A program made the position numbers and the translations under genes. Shown in pieces: positions 32,840 through 44,624 of a DNA stretch of 64,000 nucleotides (positions are counted from its first letter, which is position 1; each line of letters opens with the position of its first letter). This DNA comes from Plantago ovata. Its lineage: Eukaryota > Streptophyta > Magnoliopsida > Lamiales > Plantaginaceae. The notes beneath the pieces were generated by a model, which worked only from the letters and a program-made list of their open reading frames with translations, did not search any database and was not told where the DNA came from. The DNA lies in contig CM051457.1 in the NCBI GenBank assembly GCA_028274465.1, positions 27,377,313 to 27,441,312 on the forward strand. Reading direction: 5' to 3'.

Positions 32840-33640
32840 CCTCAAGGAAGAAAACTACTACTTCGTAGTTTGCAAGTATGTCTTTCAAGCAGAATTGAAG
32901 CAAGTTGAACTATTGATAAATACAAACCGATACATGTGACTATCGCTAAAGATGGTTGAGAGTTGAGACCATAGTGACTCAATTTTTATTGTGTCAAGAG
33001 TGACATCCATACGGAAGATAATTGCTACTTTGCGCAATTGAATTGGATGTATAGATGGATTCTCTAAATGATAATTTAGAAGAAGAGATTTGTATGGTAA
33101 GACCATAGACTTTTCTTGTGCGTGAAATTGAAAAGAGTATTTGTAAATTGGTGAAGTCTTTGTATGGCTTGAACCAAAATATTGGCATATAAATTTTATA
33201 ATTGCAATGGAAAGTGAGTTTGTCATTTAGGAAAAATGATAAGTGCTTTTACATTAAAGAGTTAGGAGAAAAAAATGGCTATGTCATTTTATATCTTTAT
33301 GTAGAAGACTTGACTATCATTTAAAGTAATGACAAGATGATCAAATCTACGTAGAATATGTTGATATTTGAATTTGATATGAAGGACTTCGGTCTAATAG
33401 ATGCAATCCTTGGGATTGAGATTCTATGAACAACCGATGGGTTGATGTTGAGCTAATCTCACCACGTGGTCGAGGTTATGGAGAATTTCAACAAAGATAG
33501 TATTGAAGTGACTAGAACATATTTGGTTAAAAATGTTTGTCTTTCTAAGAACATTGTTCTAGGAATATCTCATGTGTTGAATACTCTAGAAGGAAAGGTG
33601 AAAACTTATTGGACTTGATAAAATTGCACAAGGTATGGTT
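32840..33640 (+). mobile_element. Copia reverse-transcriptase relic
   Basis: Across several frames the plus strand gives ordered Ty1/copia RT motifs: a trace of QLNWMYRWIL for the QMDV-TAFL motif near 33036, KLVKSLYGL-type VNW-SLCMA at 33140, DKCFYIKELGEKNGYVILYL with YVED (the catalytic YVDD position) at 33238-33305, EFDMKDFGLIDAILGIEI at 33370, and a LSQSHH-like end at 33455. Stops occur every 20-30 codons. No LTR was found next to it, though GTTGGATCTTCGTCC at 33876 resembles a copia LTR start. Long dead. Confidence 0.75.
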
Positions 33641-33899
33641 TGGCCTTGATGTAAGTGAACTAAGCCGTCACATGAAAAATCCCGAAGTGAGTCGCGAAAG
33701 ACTTTAACGAGAAGTACCGAAGTACTTGAGATTGTATTGCGATTATGAGCTAAAATGTTCAAAATAGAAAGTTGTGCTATAATGATGTGTAGATGTAAAG
33801 TGTATCATTAATTTTGTAAGATGTGATTGTAATAAAATGGCTCATATACTTGCCGGCATGTAACAATAGATAGTGTTGGATCTTCGTCCATACCCTTTT

Positions 33900-34155
33900 T
33901 TTTCCGAAAGGGGTTAAAATGAATTAAGGATTAAGAATGTTTACATACTGCAAATACGAGATTGTAATGTCCGACAAAAGAAAACTAGAAAGCCACACAG
34001 TGCAGGAGTCCCAAACAAAATTAAAATAGTTTGCTACAACTTGCGTTCTTCCAAAAGTTCTTAATCTCCCTTCATCTTCTAGCTTATCCGCGACGCTGTT
34101 ACATTCACAGAACACAAAAAGGTAAAGGTACTGCGCTTCTTCTGCTGCTCTGATG
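33900..34155 (-). mobile_element. 5'-truncated LINE insertion with 18-bp target duplication
   Basis: The minus strand encodes the RNase H-like end of a plant LINE (FVFCECNSVADKLEDEG, then FVWDSCTVWLSSFLLSDI), then a stop and an A-tail, seen on the plus strand as the T run at 33895-33903. The insert is flanked by the direct repeat CTTCGTCCATACCCTTTT at 33882-33899 and 34156-34173, as expected for target-primed reverse transcription. The fragment is only about 255 bp, so it was truncated at its 5' end on insertion. It landed beside the copia relic. Confidence 0.82.
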
Positions 34156-34199
34156 CTTCGTCCATACCCTTTTATGTTGCTACTTGACTTTTGAATGTT

Positions 34200-34585
34200 T
34201 ATTAATGACTTTTCTACTAAAAACAAATTCTTCCAGAATTTCATTCAAAACCAATTGAAGCTTATAATAAGCATTTCATATCGACTCCATAATTCAGAAA
34301 TATCATCAATTCACGATCTGAAGAACCATAATCCCAATTTCATTGCTGCACTATTTCTTTCTTATCGATGTAGAAATCGAAAATTCATGTGTAACAATTA
34401 TTAAAAAAAAAGAAAAAGGCAAAAGAAAAAAGTTTTGCTAACAAAAACAAAACTTAGTAGTGACAACATCGTTTTGACAAGCAATACTAAGGTATTGAGT
34501 CTCAAGTTTCTCTTAATTAACTGGGCATCGATCGTACAATGACTACAATCGAGATGCCAAATGCATACGAGATAAATGATGAGCA
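34200..34585. other. Spacer left of the SIN3-like cluster
   Basis: AT-rich, no coding signal that I recognise. Confidence 0.35.
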
Positions 34586-34589
34586 ACAA

Positions 34590-35961
34590 TGTAAACTTTA
34601 GAATCTAGGGCCGGAGAAGCACGATAATAAGCTGGAAGAAATCTCTCAAATTCATCCAGAAGATCCGGGATGATCCACAAAAAGACTTGTAACCTGCATA
34701 AATTTAAGTAGTAAAGACATAAACTATATATTTAAAATACATCTCATAACTAGCAAATAAGCAGAGCCGGCTCGAGTGTTTTTCGAGATGAGCCGGACTT
34801 ACTTGACTAAACTACTCATGATCAGAATTTTCACTTGCGCAAGGGAAAGCTCCTACGCCCTTGCGGTCATTCCGGTGCAAATGCAAGATGTCGAAGAATG
34901 ACTTATAAATACGTTCATCATGTGAAAAGCGTTTCCACAAAGTGAAAAATAAATACTCCCTCTGTCCCGCTACAATTTATCCAGTTTGATTTTTTTTTAT
35001 CAACAGCTTTCAACTTTAACTCCCGATAACTCTTAAACTATAACGGTAAAATATTTAACAAAATTATATTATGAAAATATAGAACTTAAAGTTTCATAAT
35101 ATAGTTTTATCAAATATTTTATCATCATAGTTTAAGAGTAATCAGAAGTCAAAGTTGAAAGTTGTTGACCGAAAAAAGTCAAAATGGGTAATTTATAGCG
35201 GGAGAGAGGGAGGGAGGGAGTAAGTTGGATCGTAAAATGCTAGTAAAATAGTCCAACCTGAACTTTTTTCACGAGACTCAAAGCTTCCTCAAACTCAACG
35301 GGCATTTTAGGTAGGACTAAAAATTTCCGTCTTCGGTGTTATTATCTTGTAGTCATCGGGCAAAAAAGCATTAAATCCGGTAATGAGGTCAGTAGGATAC
35401 CCCTTAAATAACTCTTTCACCCGGACCGTGATACCAGCCACATCAAGTCTATAGAAGAACATAAGTTATATGATCAGAGTTGGTAACAGAAACTTCAAAA
35501 TCTTTCCTTAATTATTAATTATTATAAACCCATAGACGCTAACCTCTTAGTTTTATAATCTGCCACCACTTCGATGAACCTATAAAACTTATCCACTCTT
35601 CCATCCTTGGACATGGCGGCCTTAACATCCAGCAAAAAACTCCATGCATGTCTCTCAGTAAGTTTTCGGGAAGGTTTCATTTTTCTAATAAACAATAGTA
35701 AAATCAAAATCACATTAGTCAAAAATAAATAGTGTACCAACCAAAATTAACGAAAAGAGGTATGAACTTTTCTCATTTGATGTAGGGAAATGAAAATTTT
35801 ACAACAATTTAACTCCTATAACACCAATAGCGTGTTATCTTTTTGTCCCTAATGCACAATTAATAACAAGCAAAAATCAGACCATACTTTTGGGTTGTTC
35901 TTGGCCTAGATGAAGTACGAGCAGCCTTCATGGGAGATGAAGATTGTGAATGAGCTGGCAT
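34590..35961 (-). pseudogene. SIN3-like (SNL) PAH1-PAH2 gene, copy A, broken
   Basis: SIN3 proteins scaffold histone-deacetylase co-repressors through paired amphipathic helix (PAH) domains. Minus-strand exons: 35961-35888 (MPAHSQSSSPMKAARTSS), 35684-35544 (KLTERHAWSFLLDVK, KFYRFIEVVADYKTKR), 35448 to about 35257 ([26 protein letters not shown]; after a +1 shift MPVEFEEALSLVKKVQ), about 34930-34800 (RFSHDERIYKSFFDILHLHR), and 34695 to about 34590 (VTSLFVDHP, then shifted LLDEFERFLPAYYR). PAH1 and PAH2 are covered; the large C-terminal deacetylase-interaction part is missing. Two frameshifts and a lost acceptor before RFSHDE show decay. A Stowaway MITE sits in the intron between PAH1 and PAH2. 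It is the least decayed and longest of five copies. Confidence 0.8.
34956..35220. mobile_element. Stowaway MITE with TA target duplication
   Basis: Starts CTCCCTCTGTCCCGCTACAA and ends TATAGCGGGAGAGAGGGAGG..., flanked by TA on both sides (34954-34955, 35221-35222). The 265-bp length, CTCCCTC ends and inverted interior (TTAAACTATA.../...TAGTTTAAGAG) are diagnostic of the Stowaway (Tc1/mariner) family. The right end has an expanded GGGAGGGAGGGAG. It lies within an intron of SIN3-like copy A. Confidence 0.92.
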
Positions 35962-35969
35962 CCCTGCAT

Positions 35970-36980
35970 GGATAAAAAGGAAGGTGAAATCAACAATTGA
36001 AAACAAATGAATAAGACTGAAATACAATTTCACGTGAAAATTAGATTAATTTTACTGCCGGAACCTACGACCTTGAAATCAATATGCTGTATTCATGTCT
36101 TCACCATATCTTTTAATTTAAAACTATTGTCGACAACAAAAAACAATTCGTCAAACTAAAGTGGCATGTATATGCTTATGGAACGATGTGAACCCCGGCC
36201 ACAATACACCAATAATATATCAAAGTGAAGACTGCGCATGACGGAGATATACGTGCGTGCTTTATGTGAAAACAGTTTATATCTACACATTCAAATAGTT
36301 ATAGAGAAACACAAATCACTCCGGACATGAAATCTACATGTTAACTTCTTTGTTACATGATGTGATGTACGTACGTATAATTAACTCACCCAGCTACAAT
36401 CAATTTTAGCCCTCTCTCTCTCAACCCAGTTAGACTAGCTAACACCGTATTTCCGTGCATAATAAATCAAGCGACTAATGTGTCTCTGGTAAAAACCTAC
36501 TATCGATCGAGAAGAAACAACCAGGTACTACTAATCATAAAAAGCAAAATAGCTAATAATAATACTTAATTATAACGCAATCATACCTTAGTTTTCTTCG
36601 TGTGGGTAATTGACTAATTGGGGTATGGTGATGAATGATGATACAGGAGGCTACAGCACACGTTTGAGATATTTATACTAGCACTAGCAATTGGCGATTC
36701 ATTATGGCACCGCTTATTATAGCTATTAAAACGTAGAGATCAGTTCGAATCAATATTAATAAAGAGAAAATTGATATTTACTTATTCAGGACCTAATATT
36801 ATGAAGTCCAATTCTATAAAACAACCACCTTACCTTAGTTTAACAATTTAGCTTTATATAATACCTAGATTATGTGTTAATTTAGCTTTACATAATAAAA
36901 TTAGATTTTGTGAAATTTCTTAATTTGATAAAAGTTTATGCATGTACTATAGTTTATACAATGTATACTATGCTATAATA
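35970..36980. other. Spacer between SIN3-like copies A and B
   Basis: AT-rich DNA with no coding signal that I recognise; presumably the promoter side of copy A and the 3' flank of copy B. Confidence 0.4.
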
Positions 36981-36984
36981 ATAG

Positions 36985-37400
36985 TTCAACCTTAACTTAT
37001 CCACGAAACTTATAGCTTCCTCAAACTTTACTTTATCCTCTTCAGTTAATTAAACTCATTTCGTAGCCCCTAGGCAAGAATTTATTAAACTTGAGAAGAT
37101 AGCAGTGTGCCCTTTCAGTAAATCCTTCACCTGGACTATGAGACCATCGATATCACTTCTGTTAGAAAAACAAGTTATAATATAGTTAGCAACAACTAAA
37201 CTCTTCATTAACCTTTGAGCTATATAATCCTTCAACACATCAATGAACATATCATACTTCTCACGCTGATCTATTAAAACGAGCTTAACTTCTAACAAAT
37301 AAGTCAATGCTTCGTACTTACAAACTTTTCCGTGTACTGCTAGTAGCACCGGCCGTACAAGGAACACCAGTTACAGGAGCATGATGAGAACCATACCTTT
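36985..37400 (-). pseudogene. SIN3-like PAH1 fragment, copy B
   Basis: Minus strand: CKYEALTYLLEVKLVLIDQR and KYDMFIDVLKDYIAQR form the first half of PAH1. After an intron-like gap, SDIDGLIVQVKDLLKG completes it. A frame change gives LTEEDKVKFEEAISFVDKLR near 37045-36985, matching the SNL linker. The first half is preceded by remains of an N-terminal Ser/Thr-rich exon. No PAH2 remains. The order is the same as in copy A, but it diverges at many positions. Confidence 0.72.
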
Positions 37401-37404
37401 TAAA

Positions 37405-37920
37405 AGAAATAAAATTCAACAACATAATCGAACCTACATAAATAGTAACATGTTTCTCCCTTTTTCTGGATACAACAAATTAATTCTTCTACTATCAAGC
37501 AATGAAACTAGGTTTATCAAAGAGTGCAAGATCTACTCCTCAGTCCTCACATAACAATGCAAGCACCTGAGATATGACCATTAGCATGTTATACGTATAC
37601 ATATACATCACATGATTCAATTTAAGGTAAAGATGTAGAAGTTCAAGATAATAAACAGAAATTCAACTGAAGAAGATGTGCACGTGGAGAAAATAAATTG
37701 GTTAATGTGATCTAACTTTGGTTTTGACTCTTTTTATTGGTTCATGATTTGTTATATTTTTCTAATAGTTTAGTTAAATTTGTTTTATAGTATCAAATAA
37801 TGTTTGTCCAATAAGATAAAATAAAATAATAATACTACAATCCCTATGCGCAATAATAAGCAAACCCTAAAAAAAATTGTTTTTTTATAGGGAAATCCTC
37901 AATATACCATCGTGGATATG
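37405..37920. other. Spacer between SIN3-like copies B and C
   Basis: AT-rich, without a gene; TAAAATAAAATAATAATAC run near 37816. Confidence 0.35.
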
Positions 37921-37924
37921 TATA

Positions 37925-38170
37925 CTAACGACCTTATAATCCATCAACACATCAAAAAAATAGCATACTTCTCAATGTGATCTCTGAACACGTCCTTAAC
38001 TTCTTTCAAATAAGCCAATGCATGTGCAATGCCACCAACATTTGCGACGACAGAAGGGACACAAGTTCTACTCCGTCCAGTTGCACTACTACTGATAACA
38101 CCACAAGCTACAAGACCATGAGGAGTAGCATAGATTTACAGAGAAGCAAAATCAACAACATGATGATCAG
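37925..38170 (-). pseudogene. SIN3-like PAH1 fragment, copy C
   Basis: Minus strand: SSATGRSRTCVPSVVANVGG leads into IAHALAYLKEVKDVFRDHIE and KYAIF, then a one-base insertion in a T run shifts FDVLMDYK into another frame. Only the first PAH1 exon is present; the second exon seen in copies B, D and E is missing. Confidence 0.7.
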
Positions 38171-38419
38171 TGAGTAGCTAAATGGCCAGTAATTTTTTTC
38201 CTTTTTCTAGAAACGACAAACTTTTTACTAAGCCATGAACCAAGATTTAACACAGCGCAAGATTTTATTGCGATAAAGATTTTGTAAACTTTGTTGTATA
38301 GTATCAAATAAAGTTGCTCAATTAAAAATAAAATAAATATCCTATGGTGCCTATGCGTAAACATAAGCAAACCGGGATAAAAGTTGTTTCTTATAGTTAA
38401 TAATACTTGCATCTCTTGG

Positions 38420-38950
38420 GGCCATATAGTAGAGGAACTCGAAGCCTCCTCACATGTAGCTGGTTTTGAAGGTGTGACCTCATTCCCTTCAATAAGACTT
38501 ATCGCACAACCTTCTGGCAGGAATGCATTTAATCCAAGGATACGAGTAGGATACCCTTTTAGTAAATCCTTGCCCTGATTATGACACCATTGGTACCAAT
38601 TCTGTTGAAAAACATGTTATAACAACCTTAACATAGAACTTCAAATTCTTTACTTAAACCCTCATATATACCAACGGGATGTGTATACTAACCTTCTAGC
38701 TAGCCTTATAACCCATCAACACATCAAAAAACATATCATATTTCTCAATTTGATCTCTAAACACGTCCTTAACTTCTTTCAAATAAGCCAATGCATGTGC
38801 AACGCCACCAACATTTGCGACGGAAAAAGGGACACGAGTTCCACTCCCTCCAGTTGCACTACTATTAATAACACCACTAGTTACAGGAGCATGATGAGTA
38901 CTATAGCTTTACAAAGAAGTAAAATCGACAGAATGATGATCAACAAGTAG
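38420..38950 (-). pseudogene. SIN3-like PAH1 fragment, copy D
   Basis: Minus strand, first exon: SSATGGSGTRVPFSVANVGG, VAHALAYLKEVKDVFRDQIE and KYDMFFDVLMGYKA. The second exon at about 38600-38420 gives GTNGVII, then a shift, then GYPTRILGLNAFLPEGCAIS, then LIEGNEVTPSKPATCEEASS. Copy D and copy E share introns and flanks almost throughout, so they are the most recent duplicates. Copy D is frameshifted within PAH1 helix 3 (the KDLLKG position). Confidence 0.75.
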
Positions 38951-39164
38951 CTACATGACCTTTTTCTTTTCTTTTTCTATAAACGACAATTTTTTTATCA
39001 AGCAATGAAACAAGATTTAACACAATATTGCTATAAAGATTTTGTTGTGTAGTATTGAACAAAGTTGCTCAATTAAACAAGAAAAAATCCTATTGTACCT
39101 ATGCGCAATCACAAGCAAACCCGGATAAAAGTTGTTTCTTATAATTATTAATACTTACATCTCT

Positions 39165-39600
39165 TGGGGCCATATAGTAGAGGGATACGGAGTGTCCTCA
39201 CACGTAGCTGGTCTTGTAGTTGCGACCTCATTTCCTTCGGTAAGACTTATTGTGTAGCACTCGGGTAGAATGCATTTAATCCAAGGATAAGAGTAGAATA
39301 CACCCTTTTAATAAATCCTTCGCTCCGACTATGACCATTGGTATCAGTTCTGTCGAAAAAAAAAGTGATAACAACCTTAGCATCGAACCTCAAATTATTT
39401 ACTTAAACAAACTCTCAGACCAACATGTATATGTATGCTAACCTTCTAGCCTTATAATTCATCAACACATCTGAAAACATATTATACTTCTCAGTTTGAT
39501 ACTTTAACCCCTTAAATTCCTTCAAATAAACCAATGCGTGTGTAATAGCACCAGCGTTTGCAATCGCATAAAGGGACACAAGTTCCACTCCCTCCATATT
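39165..39600 (-). pseudogene. SIN3-like PAH1 fragment, copy E
   Basis: Minus strand, first exon: MEGVELVSLYAIANAGAITH, ALVYLKEFKGLKYQTEKYNM and FSDVLMNYKARR. The second exon at about 39370-39165 holds traces of the KGVF-LGLNAF and EGNEVAT segments with several indels. Its downstream flank (39000-39175) is the counterpart of 38200-38420 below copy D, ending in the same CATCTCTTGGGGCCATATAG. Confidence 0.7.
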
Positions 39601-39900
39601 TTCTTTCTGACTTTACTGTTTTTGCGCTCATTTCTCATATATTTATAGTACATGGCTCTTTACAATATAACTTTCTTTATAAGAGGAAAACGTCCAATCT
39701 ATGCTACAACAACATCATGTCCCAAGCTATAAACGAATAAAATCTTAAAATATCAATACTTAGTTAAAGATCAAGTTAAATACTCGGATGAAAAATATTG
39801 CCTTTTAAACAGTGTGACAAAGAGTTGTATTGGACGGGATAACACAATTATTGGAGATTGTGATTGCCATTAGTGCACCTATAATCGGGTGTATGTAGTA

Positions 39901-40265
39901 TTAGGAACCGCATCACACGCGTAGCGTAATCTTATAAAACATTATTGTTTTATTAAATAATATATTAAAATAAATGGAGTGAATATATCATCGATCTTCA
40001 CATAATGACTTTAAACGTAATAAAAAAAATAACTAATTGAGTAATTAAACTTAATATAAATGGTGTGCTATAAATATATATAGTTTTTGTAGTTATGCAA
40101 TTAATAGTTTTGAATTGAACTATATTAGACATACGAAAAGTATTCTTCCCATGAGTTAATAACCATCAGATACATCTCTAGACTTTGGAAACATTCAACT
40201 TCAAAATCTGCAATGCATTTTTTCACATGTTAATTGGTATTCTTCATCAGTTGAATATATATTGC
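39901..40265 (-). mobile_element. Helitron 3' terminus, family member 1
   Basis: On the minus strand this ends in a GC-rich stem remnant (ACGCTACGCGTGT) followed by CTAA and T at 39901, the Helitron CTRR-T pattern. The adjoining ~360 bp match 59728-60130 in order (TTGAGTAATTAAA, TTTTGAATTGAAC-TATTAGAC, ATCTGCAATGCA-TTTT). The two are diverged members of one non-autonomous family. The 5' end was not found. Confidence 0.65.
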
Positions 40266-40299
40266 CAAGTGCTTCATATAAACATTCTAGTTTCATAAT

Positions 40300-40410
40300 A
40301 TGATGTTTTTAGTTATTTTTATAAGGTTTAAGAATAATATAAAGTCAAAATGACCATCGAAAAAGTCAACAAAATCAAGTGTTACATTTATTATTGGACG
40401 AAGGAAGTAT
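40300..40410. repeat. Stowaway-like MITE remnant
   Basis: TTTCATAATATGATG, GTTTAAGAATAATATAAAGTCAA and ATTGGACGAAGGAAGTAT follow the order of the right half of the Stowaway element at 34956-35220. The left half is not clear. Confidence 0.45.
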
Positions 40411-40509
40411 GTCTTTTTTTATAAGAACATATTATGATTATTTTTAAAATTAAGTATAATACGTCATACAACTTTATGTTAAAAAATAAAAAATTAAGAA
40501 GAGAATAAA

Positions 40510-40690
40510 TAAAAAAGAAAAAAATTACGTCAATAAGATTCGAACCCAACACCTTCAACTAAAATAATGATACAAAAATAATAAAGAAAAATCACGCCAA
40601 CAAGATTCGAACCAAACACCTTCAATAAAAATAATAATAAAAATAATGGAGAAAAATCACGCCAACAGAATTCGAACTCTACATCTTTTA
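40510..40690. repeat. Short tandem repeat with B-box-like motif (3 copies)
   Basis: Three copies, about 65-70 bp apart, of AAAAATCACGCCAACAAGAT followed by TCGAACCAAACACCTTCAA and an A/T-rich spacer (start near 40522, 40588, 40653). On the minus strand each contains GGTTCGAATC, identical to a tRNA B-box, so the unit may derive from a SINE. Four direct copies of TTTTCACG follow at about 40970-40993. Confidence 0.6.
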
Positions 40691-40999
40691 ATTAACTAAT
40701 GACACATGTACGCACCAGATTGAAATTGGATAAGCAAGATCAACGGATTAAAATTGATTGGTAGGTCAATCAATTGGATAAATCAACCGACTTATTATAT
40801 TACTTTAATGTTCGGCGTGTCCAACACGTGTCCAAAATTATTTTTTCAATTTTCATTTTGTGACACGCCACGTGGTGTGTCGCGTGTCCGTGCAGTGTGT
40901 CCTTGCGTTCGGCACGGACACGAAGAGTCATTTAGAGTGTCCATGCATTCTAGCCCCTCTACTTTTCACGTTTTCACGTTTTCACGTTTTCACCACTCT

Positions 41000-42070
41000 G
41001 CTTGAAAGTCCTCTCGCAAACTAAAAACCAAACATACCGAGGGTTACGGATCCCGTTCAAACGACAAAAGGGATAAAATTGCCATTGGTATATACTCCAT
41101 ATACAAAGTGCCCTCAATTCATTATCACATAGTACTATGATGTGTAAGAAACAGCATAAACTTGCAAACATGAAACATGTTTTAAGGACAAACAAAAGCC
41201 TGTTCCTCATCAGAAAAAGAAAAATAAAGTTAGGCAAGTAAAGCATTTTCCAATTCTCAAAAAAGAAAGAAAAAGGGCAGCTTCCTAATTCATTCAATCA
41301 TTCTGCAGGTGGTAAACAGACAGATTCCTTCCCAAAGATTAAAGCACTGTACTAAATACAACCAGTTGCACCTGTGATTTTGACACTTGACTGAATGAGA
41401 GTAAATTCTAGATATACTAACTTTCACCTGAAAATTGACACAAGCTCTTTTTTATTTTACAGTTAAAATGAGCTTACTGAGATGTCATAATGAATTTGTT
41501 TTCCTATGAATCCATGCACAGAGCTACAGAAACAATGGACTCATCAGAATTCATACTCAAAGATACTCAACAAATACTCAGATAACTCAATTTTCATACA
41601 AGTTGAAATACTGCAAGAATCTGCACATTCAAGGACAAGAATGCATCAAAGTGTACTACTGGGGCCTGAGTAATTGATAACAGGAGTCCACTTTTAGCAA
41701 ACAGAGACCTAAACAGTTGCTAGAAAGCAGGCAATCGAGAGACGTGGGGATCTACCTGGAGAAGAAGATACCGCAACATTTCAAAGCTCATGATGAGCAA
41801 GAACAATCGCGTGCGGTTGTACAAAAATGTTTTGGGACAAATAAAGTCTAAACCTTTCATTTCATGCATGCATATTATCATGGACTCATTAACTTCACAG
41901 ACAAAGTTCAGCACCTTGAACTGGTAGACAAAAAAGAATTGGAAGTAATGAAAAATAGTTATTTAAGTTACAAATAATTGGAAGAGAACAATAAAAAAAG
42001 AGAAGAAAAAAGAAAATAGAAAAAAAAAATTAAAAAAAAAACACAGTACCAACATACACCCAAAAAATGA
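41000..42070. other. 3' flank of the D6PK-like gene
   Basis: No further gene recognised. 41400-42070 probably includes the kinase's 3' UTR. ORFs at 40974-41297 and 41720-41914 (minus) look like chance frames. Confidence 0.35.
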
Positions 42071-44624
42071 TCAGAAAAAATCGAAATCTAAATAAAGACC
42101 AGATGACCTATTCGACTCAAATGCAGTGTTCTGTTTTGAAGGCACAGATGATTTTAACGCCTTGGATATTTCTGCAAGATCAACCGGCTTGGGGATTTGA
42201 GGTGGTGAAGTCCCACGAATCAGAGCCCAGTTAACACTTTCGAAAAATGGATGTTGTTTAATTTCAGTAGCCCCTCGTTTAAAACCTAATCTTTTCTGAG
42301 GTTCCTTGGCAAGCAGACCTCGAATCAAATCCTTACCAGCAGAACTTATATTGGAACCTTCTGGAAATTTCAAAGACTGTCCAACAACATTGAACAATGT
42401 CTCACGATTACCATTTCCTTTAAATGGTGTCTTCCCAAGAATCAATTCATACAAGAAAATACCAAAAGTCCACCAATCAACCGCACTACCGTGACCATCT
42501 CCTCGGATAATTTCAGGTGCCAAATATTCATGTGTTCCAACGAAAGACATCGATCTTGCTGATGTTGGCTCCACAACAAGGACAGGGAGAGAGTTTGAAA
42601 TTGGAGTCAGACGTTCAGCTTTAGCTTTTCTGCCTTTTGAGTTGAACAGGCGTGGTTTAAAACAAGTGTGCTGGAAACAAGAAGGTTCAGCACAAACCGG
42701 AAGTTTGCATACAGGATCAATGCAATACGAAGAGTTTGTACAAGATGGGCCACTGCTGGAAGTAAGGAGGGTGGGGCTCACACAACATCTAAGGGATAAG
42801 TCGAAATCTGAGAGCATAATGTGTCCATCTTCTCTAACCAAAACATTTTCGGGCTTTAAGTCTCTATAAACAACTCCCATCATGTGTAAATACTCGAGAG
42901 CGAGTAGAATTTCTGAAGCGTAGAACCTATTAAGCAAAGCAGATAAACAAATTCCCAGTCAATATCAGTAATATCCATCTCTTTTAGTTGAAAGAGCCAG
43001 TACACGAACTCGACTAACATGTATGCATAAAATGTGACTCACAATACACAAATATATCTTAAAGAACCGAAACATATTAGTAACATTTCAGAAGCAATAA
43101 AATTGGATCAAAATATAGGCAAGCCAAGTTAATGTAGCTTCACTACATTTCACAAGCAACAAAAACACAACGACCACATTCAAGGATAAGATTATGCCAA
43201 GAATAATCAAAGCTTTGATCACATAATGAGCAAAGATTTCAAAGGCCTGCATCCCCAAGAATAAGCAATAAATTCCAATTAAACTCGAAAAACAGTCTGA
43301 ATAAGCAAAAAACAGATGCAAGCTTCCAAATGAACAGAACTTTAAATCACATTTACACATAAAACACACAAATATCATAATTTAGACAATCTAAAGCGAC
43401 ACATTATAAAGTAGATTTAGTTACATTTCAGAAGCAACAATATCAAGTTAAACTGTAGGCAAGCCCGGTATAGTGTAGCCTTAGTACATTTCACAAGCAT
43501 CGAAAGGAGAATAATAAGATCATGCTAATTAAGATGAAATCACTTATCACAAATGAATCAAATATTGATAGAATAGACTCTAATAGAAACTACCAACTGG
43601 ATCAAATAACCTCCAGAATGCTGCCAAATTTGTAAAACCAAGGTATATTGTGAGGTCAGTACATTTCACAAGCAACAAAACACAATAACCACATTCAGGG
43701 ATAAAATCATGATAAAATCTTTGATCACAAAAAGAGCAGAGAGTTTTAAGGAAAAACCATAAATTTTAAACAATTAGAAACAGACCAAACAAGTAAGCAA
43801 AAAAAGAAAAATGAGATGCAAGCTACCAAACTAAATAGACTTGAAAAAAGAGACTAAACAAGGAAAATTAAAACAAGTTTTCACCTTGCTGCTTCCTCCG
43901 AGAAACGCTTGTCCGGCTGACGTTGCCTAAGCAAATGCAGGTCTCCACCACTACAAAACTCCATGAGCAAACACGAAAACTTCTCCGTCTCAAAATGTGA
44001 GTAAAGAGTCGGAAGAAATGGGTGATCCAGCATACTCAAGATATCTCTCTCCGTTTGAGCCCTCACCACTTTCTTCCTACTCAACAACATCCCTTTGTCC
44101 ATCACCTTCATCGCGAAAAGACACCCGGTACGCCTCAATTTCGCGAGATAAACACTCCCAATATCCCCAAACCCCAATTTCTTCACCAGCTTAAATTGCC
44201 CCAGCCCCAAATCCCCCTCTCTGTCTCTCACTCTCTGTATAGCATCCCACCTTGCATCATTCCCCTTATGAGGTTTAGACTGACAAACAGGCCTAAAACT
44301 CGCCTCATTCGAATCAATTCGATCATCAACCACACCACCACCACCAATATCCCAGTTACTCACAGAACAGAAGCTACTCTTCCCACTCTCCTCAAATTCC
44401 TCACCAGAAACAACCTTCACATCCTTAAACTTAATCTCTTGTTCTTCTTCCTCACCAAAAGCAATATCACTGATCTTGCTACAGCTGGAGCTGGTGATTT
44501 CGGACCCGGTTACAGTGGAGCTGAAGAAATCGGTGGTTGGGCTGTTGTTTGTGCTGAGGGTATTGAAACTGAGCTTTAAGGGACTGGGGTTAGTAATTGG
44601 ACTGCTCTGTGAAGTTTTGCTCAT
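42071..44624 (-). CDS. AGCVIIIa kinase of the D6PK/D6PKL group, two exons
   Basis: Exon 1 is 44624-43885 and exon 2 is 42926-42071; they join AAG/G in phase into 531 residues, ending TGA at 42073-42071. The first ~150 residues are Ser/Thr-rich and low-complexity. The kinase domain begins [19 protein letters not shown] (Gly loop), followed by the Lys in [19 protein letters not shown] (catalytic loop) and [12 protein letters not shown] instead of DFG marks AGCVIII kinases. A ~65-residue Cys-rich insertion follows ([16 protein letters not shown]), then [14 protein letters not shown], and a C-terminal FDFF (PDK1-docking FxxF type). D6PK proteins sit at the basal plasma membrane and phosphorylate PIN auxin exporters. 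Which paralogue this is cannot be settled by eye. The intron (42927-43884) holds three copies of an internal repeat. Confidence 0.93.
43080..43740. repeat. Diverged internal repeats in the D6PK-like intron
   Basis: GTAGGCAAGCC.../TAGCTT-ACTACATTTCACAAGCAAC and ACCACATTCA-GGATAA recur at about 43110-43200, 43450-43530 and 43640-43720, with GATCACA-A-GAGCA motifs after copies 1 and 3. They look like old tandem duplications inside the intron. Confidence 0.6.

Noticed and set aside
40510..40690. tRNA genes suggested by GGTTCGAATC motifs
   Set aside because: Only a B-box-like element is present; no acceptor stem or anticodon arm can be drawn.
44022..44579. 185-codon plus-strand ORF opposite the kinase exon
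   Set aside because: Antisense shadow of the D6PK-like exon 1; Pro/His/Leu-rich as expected from reversed Ser/Glu/Gly codons.
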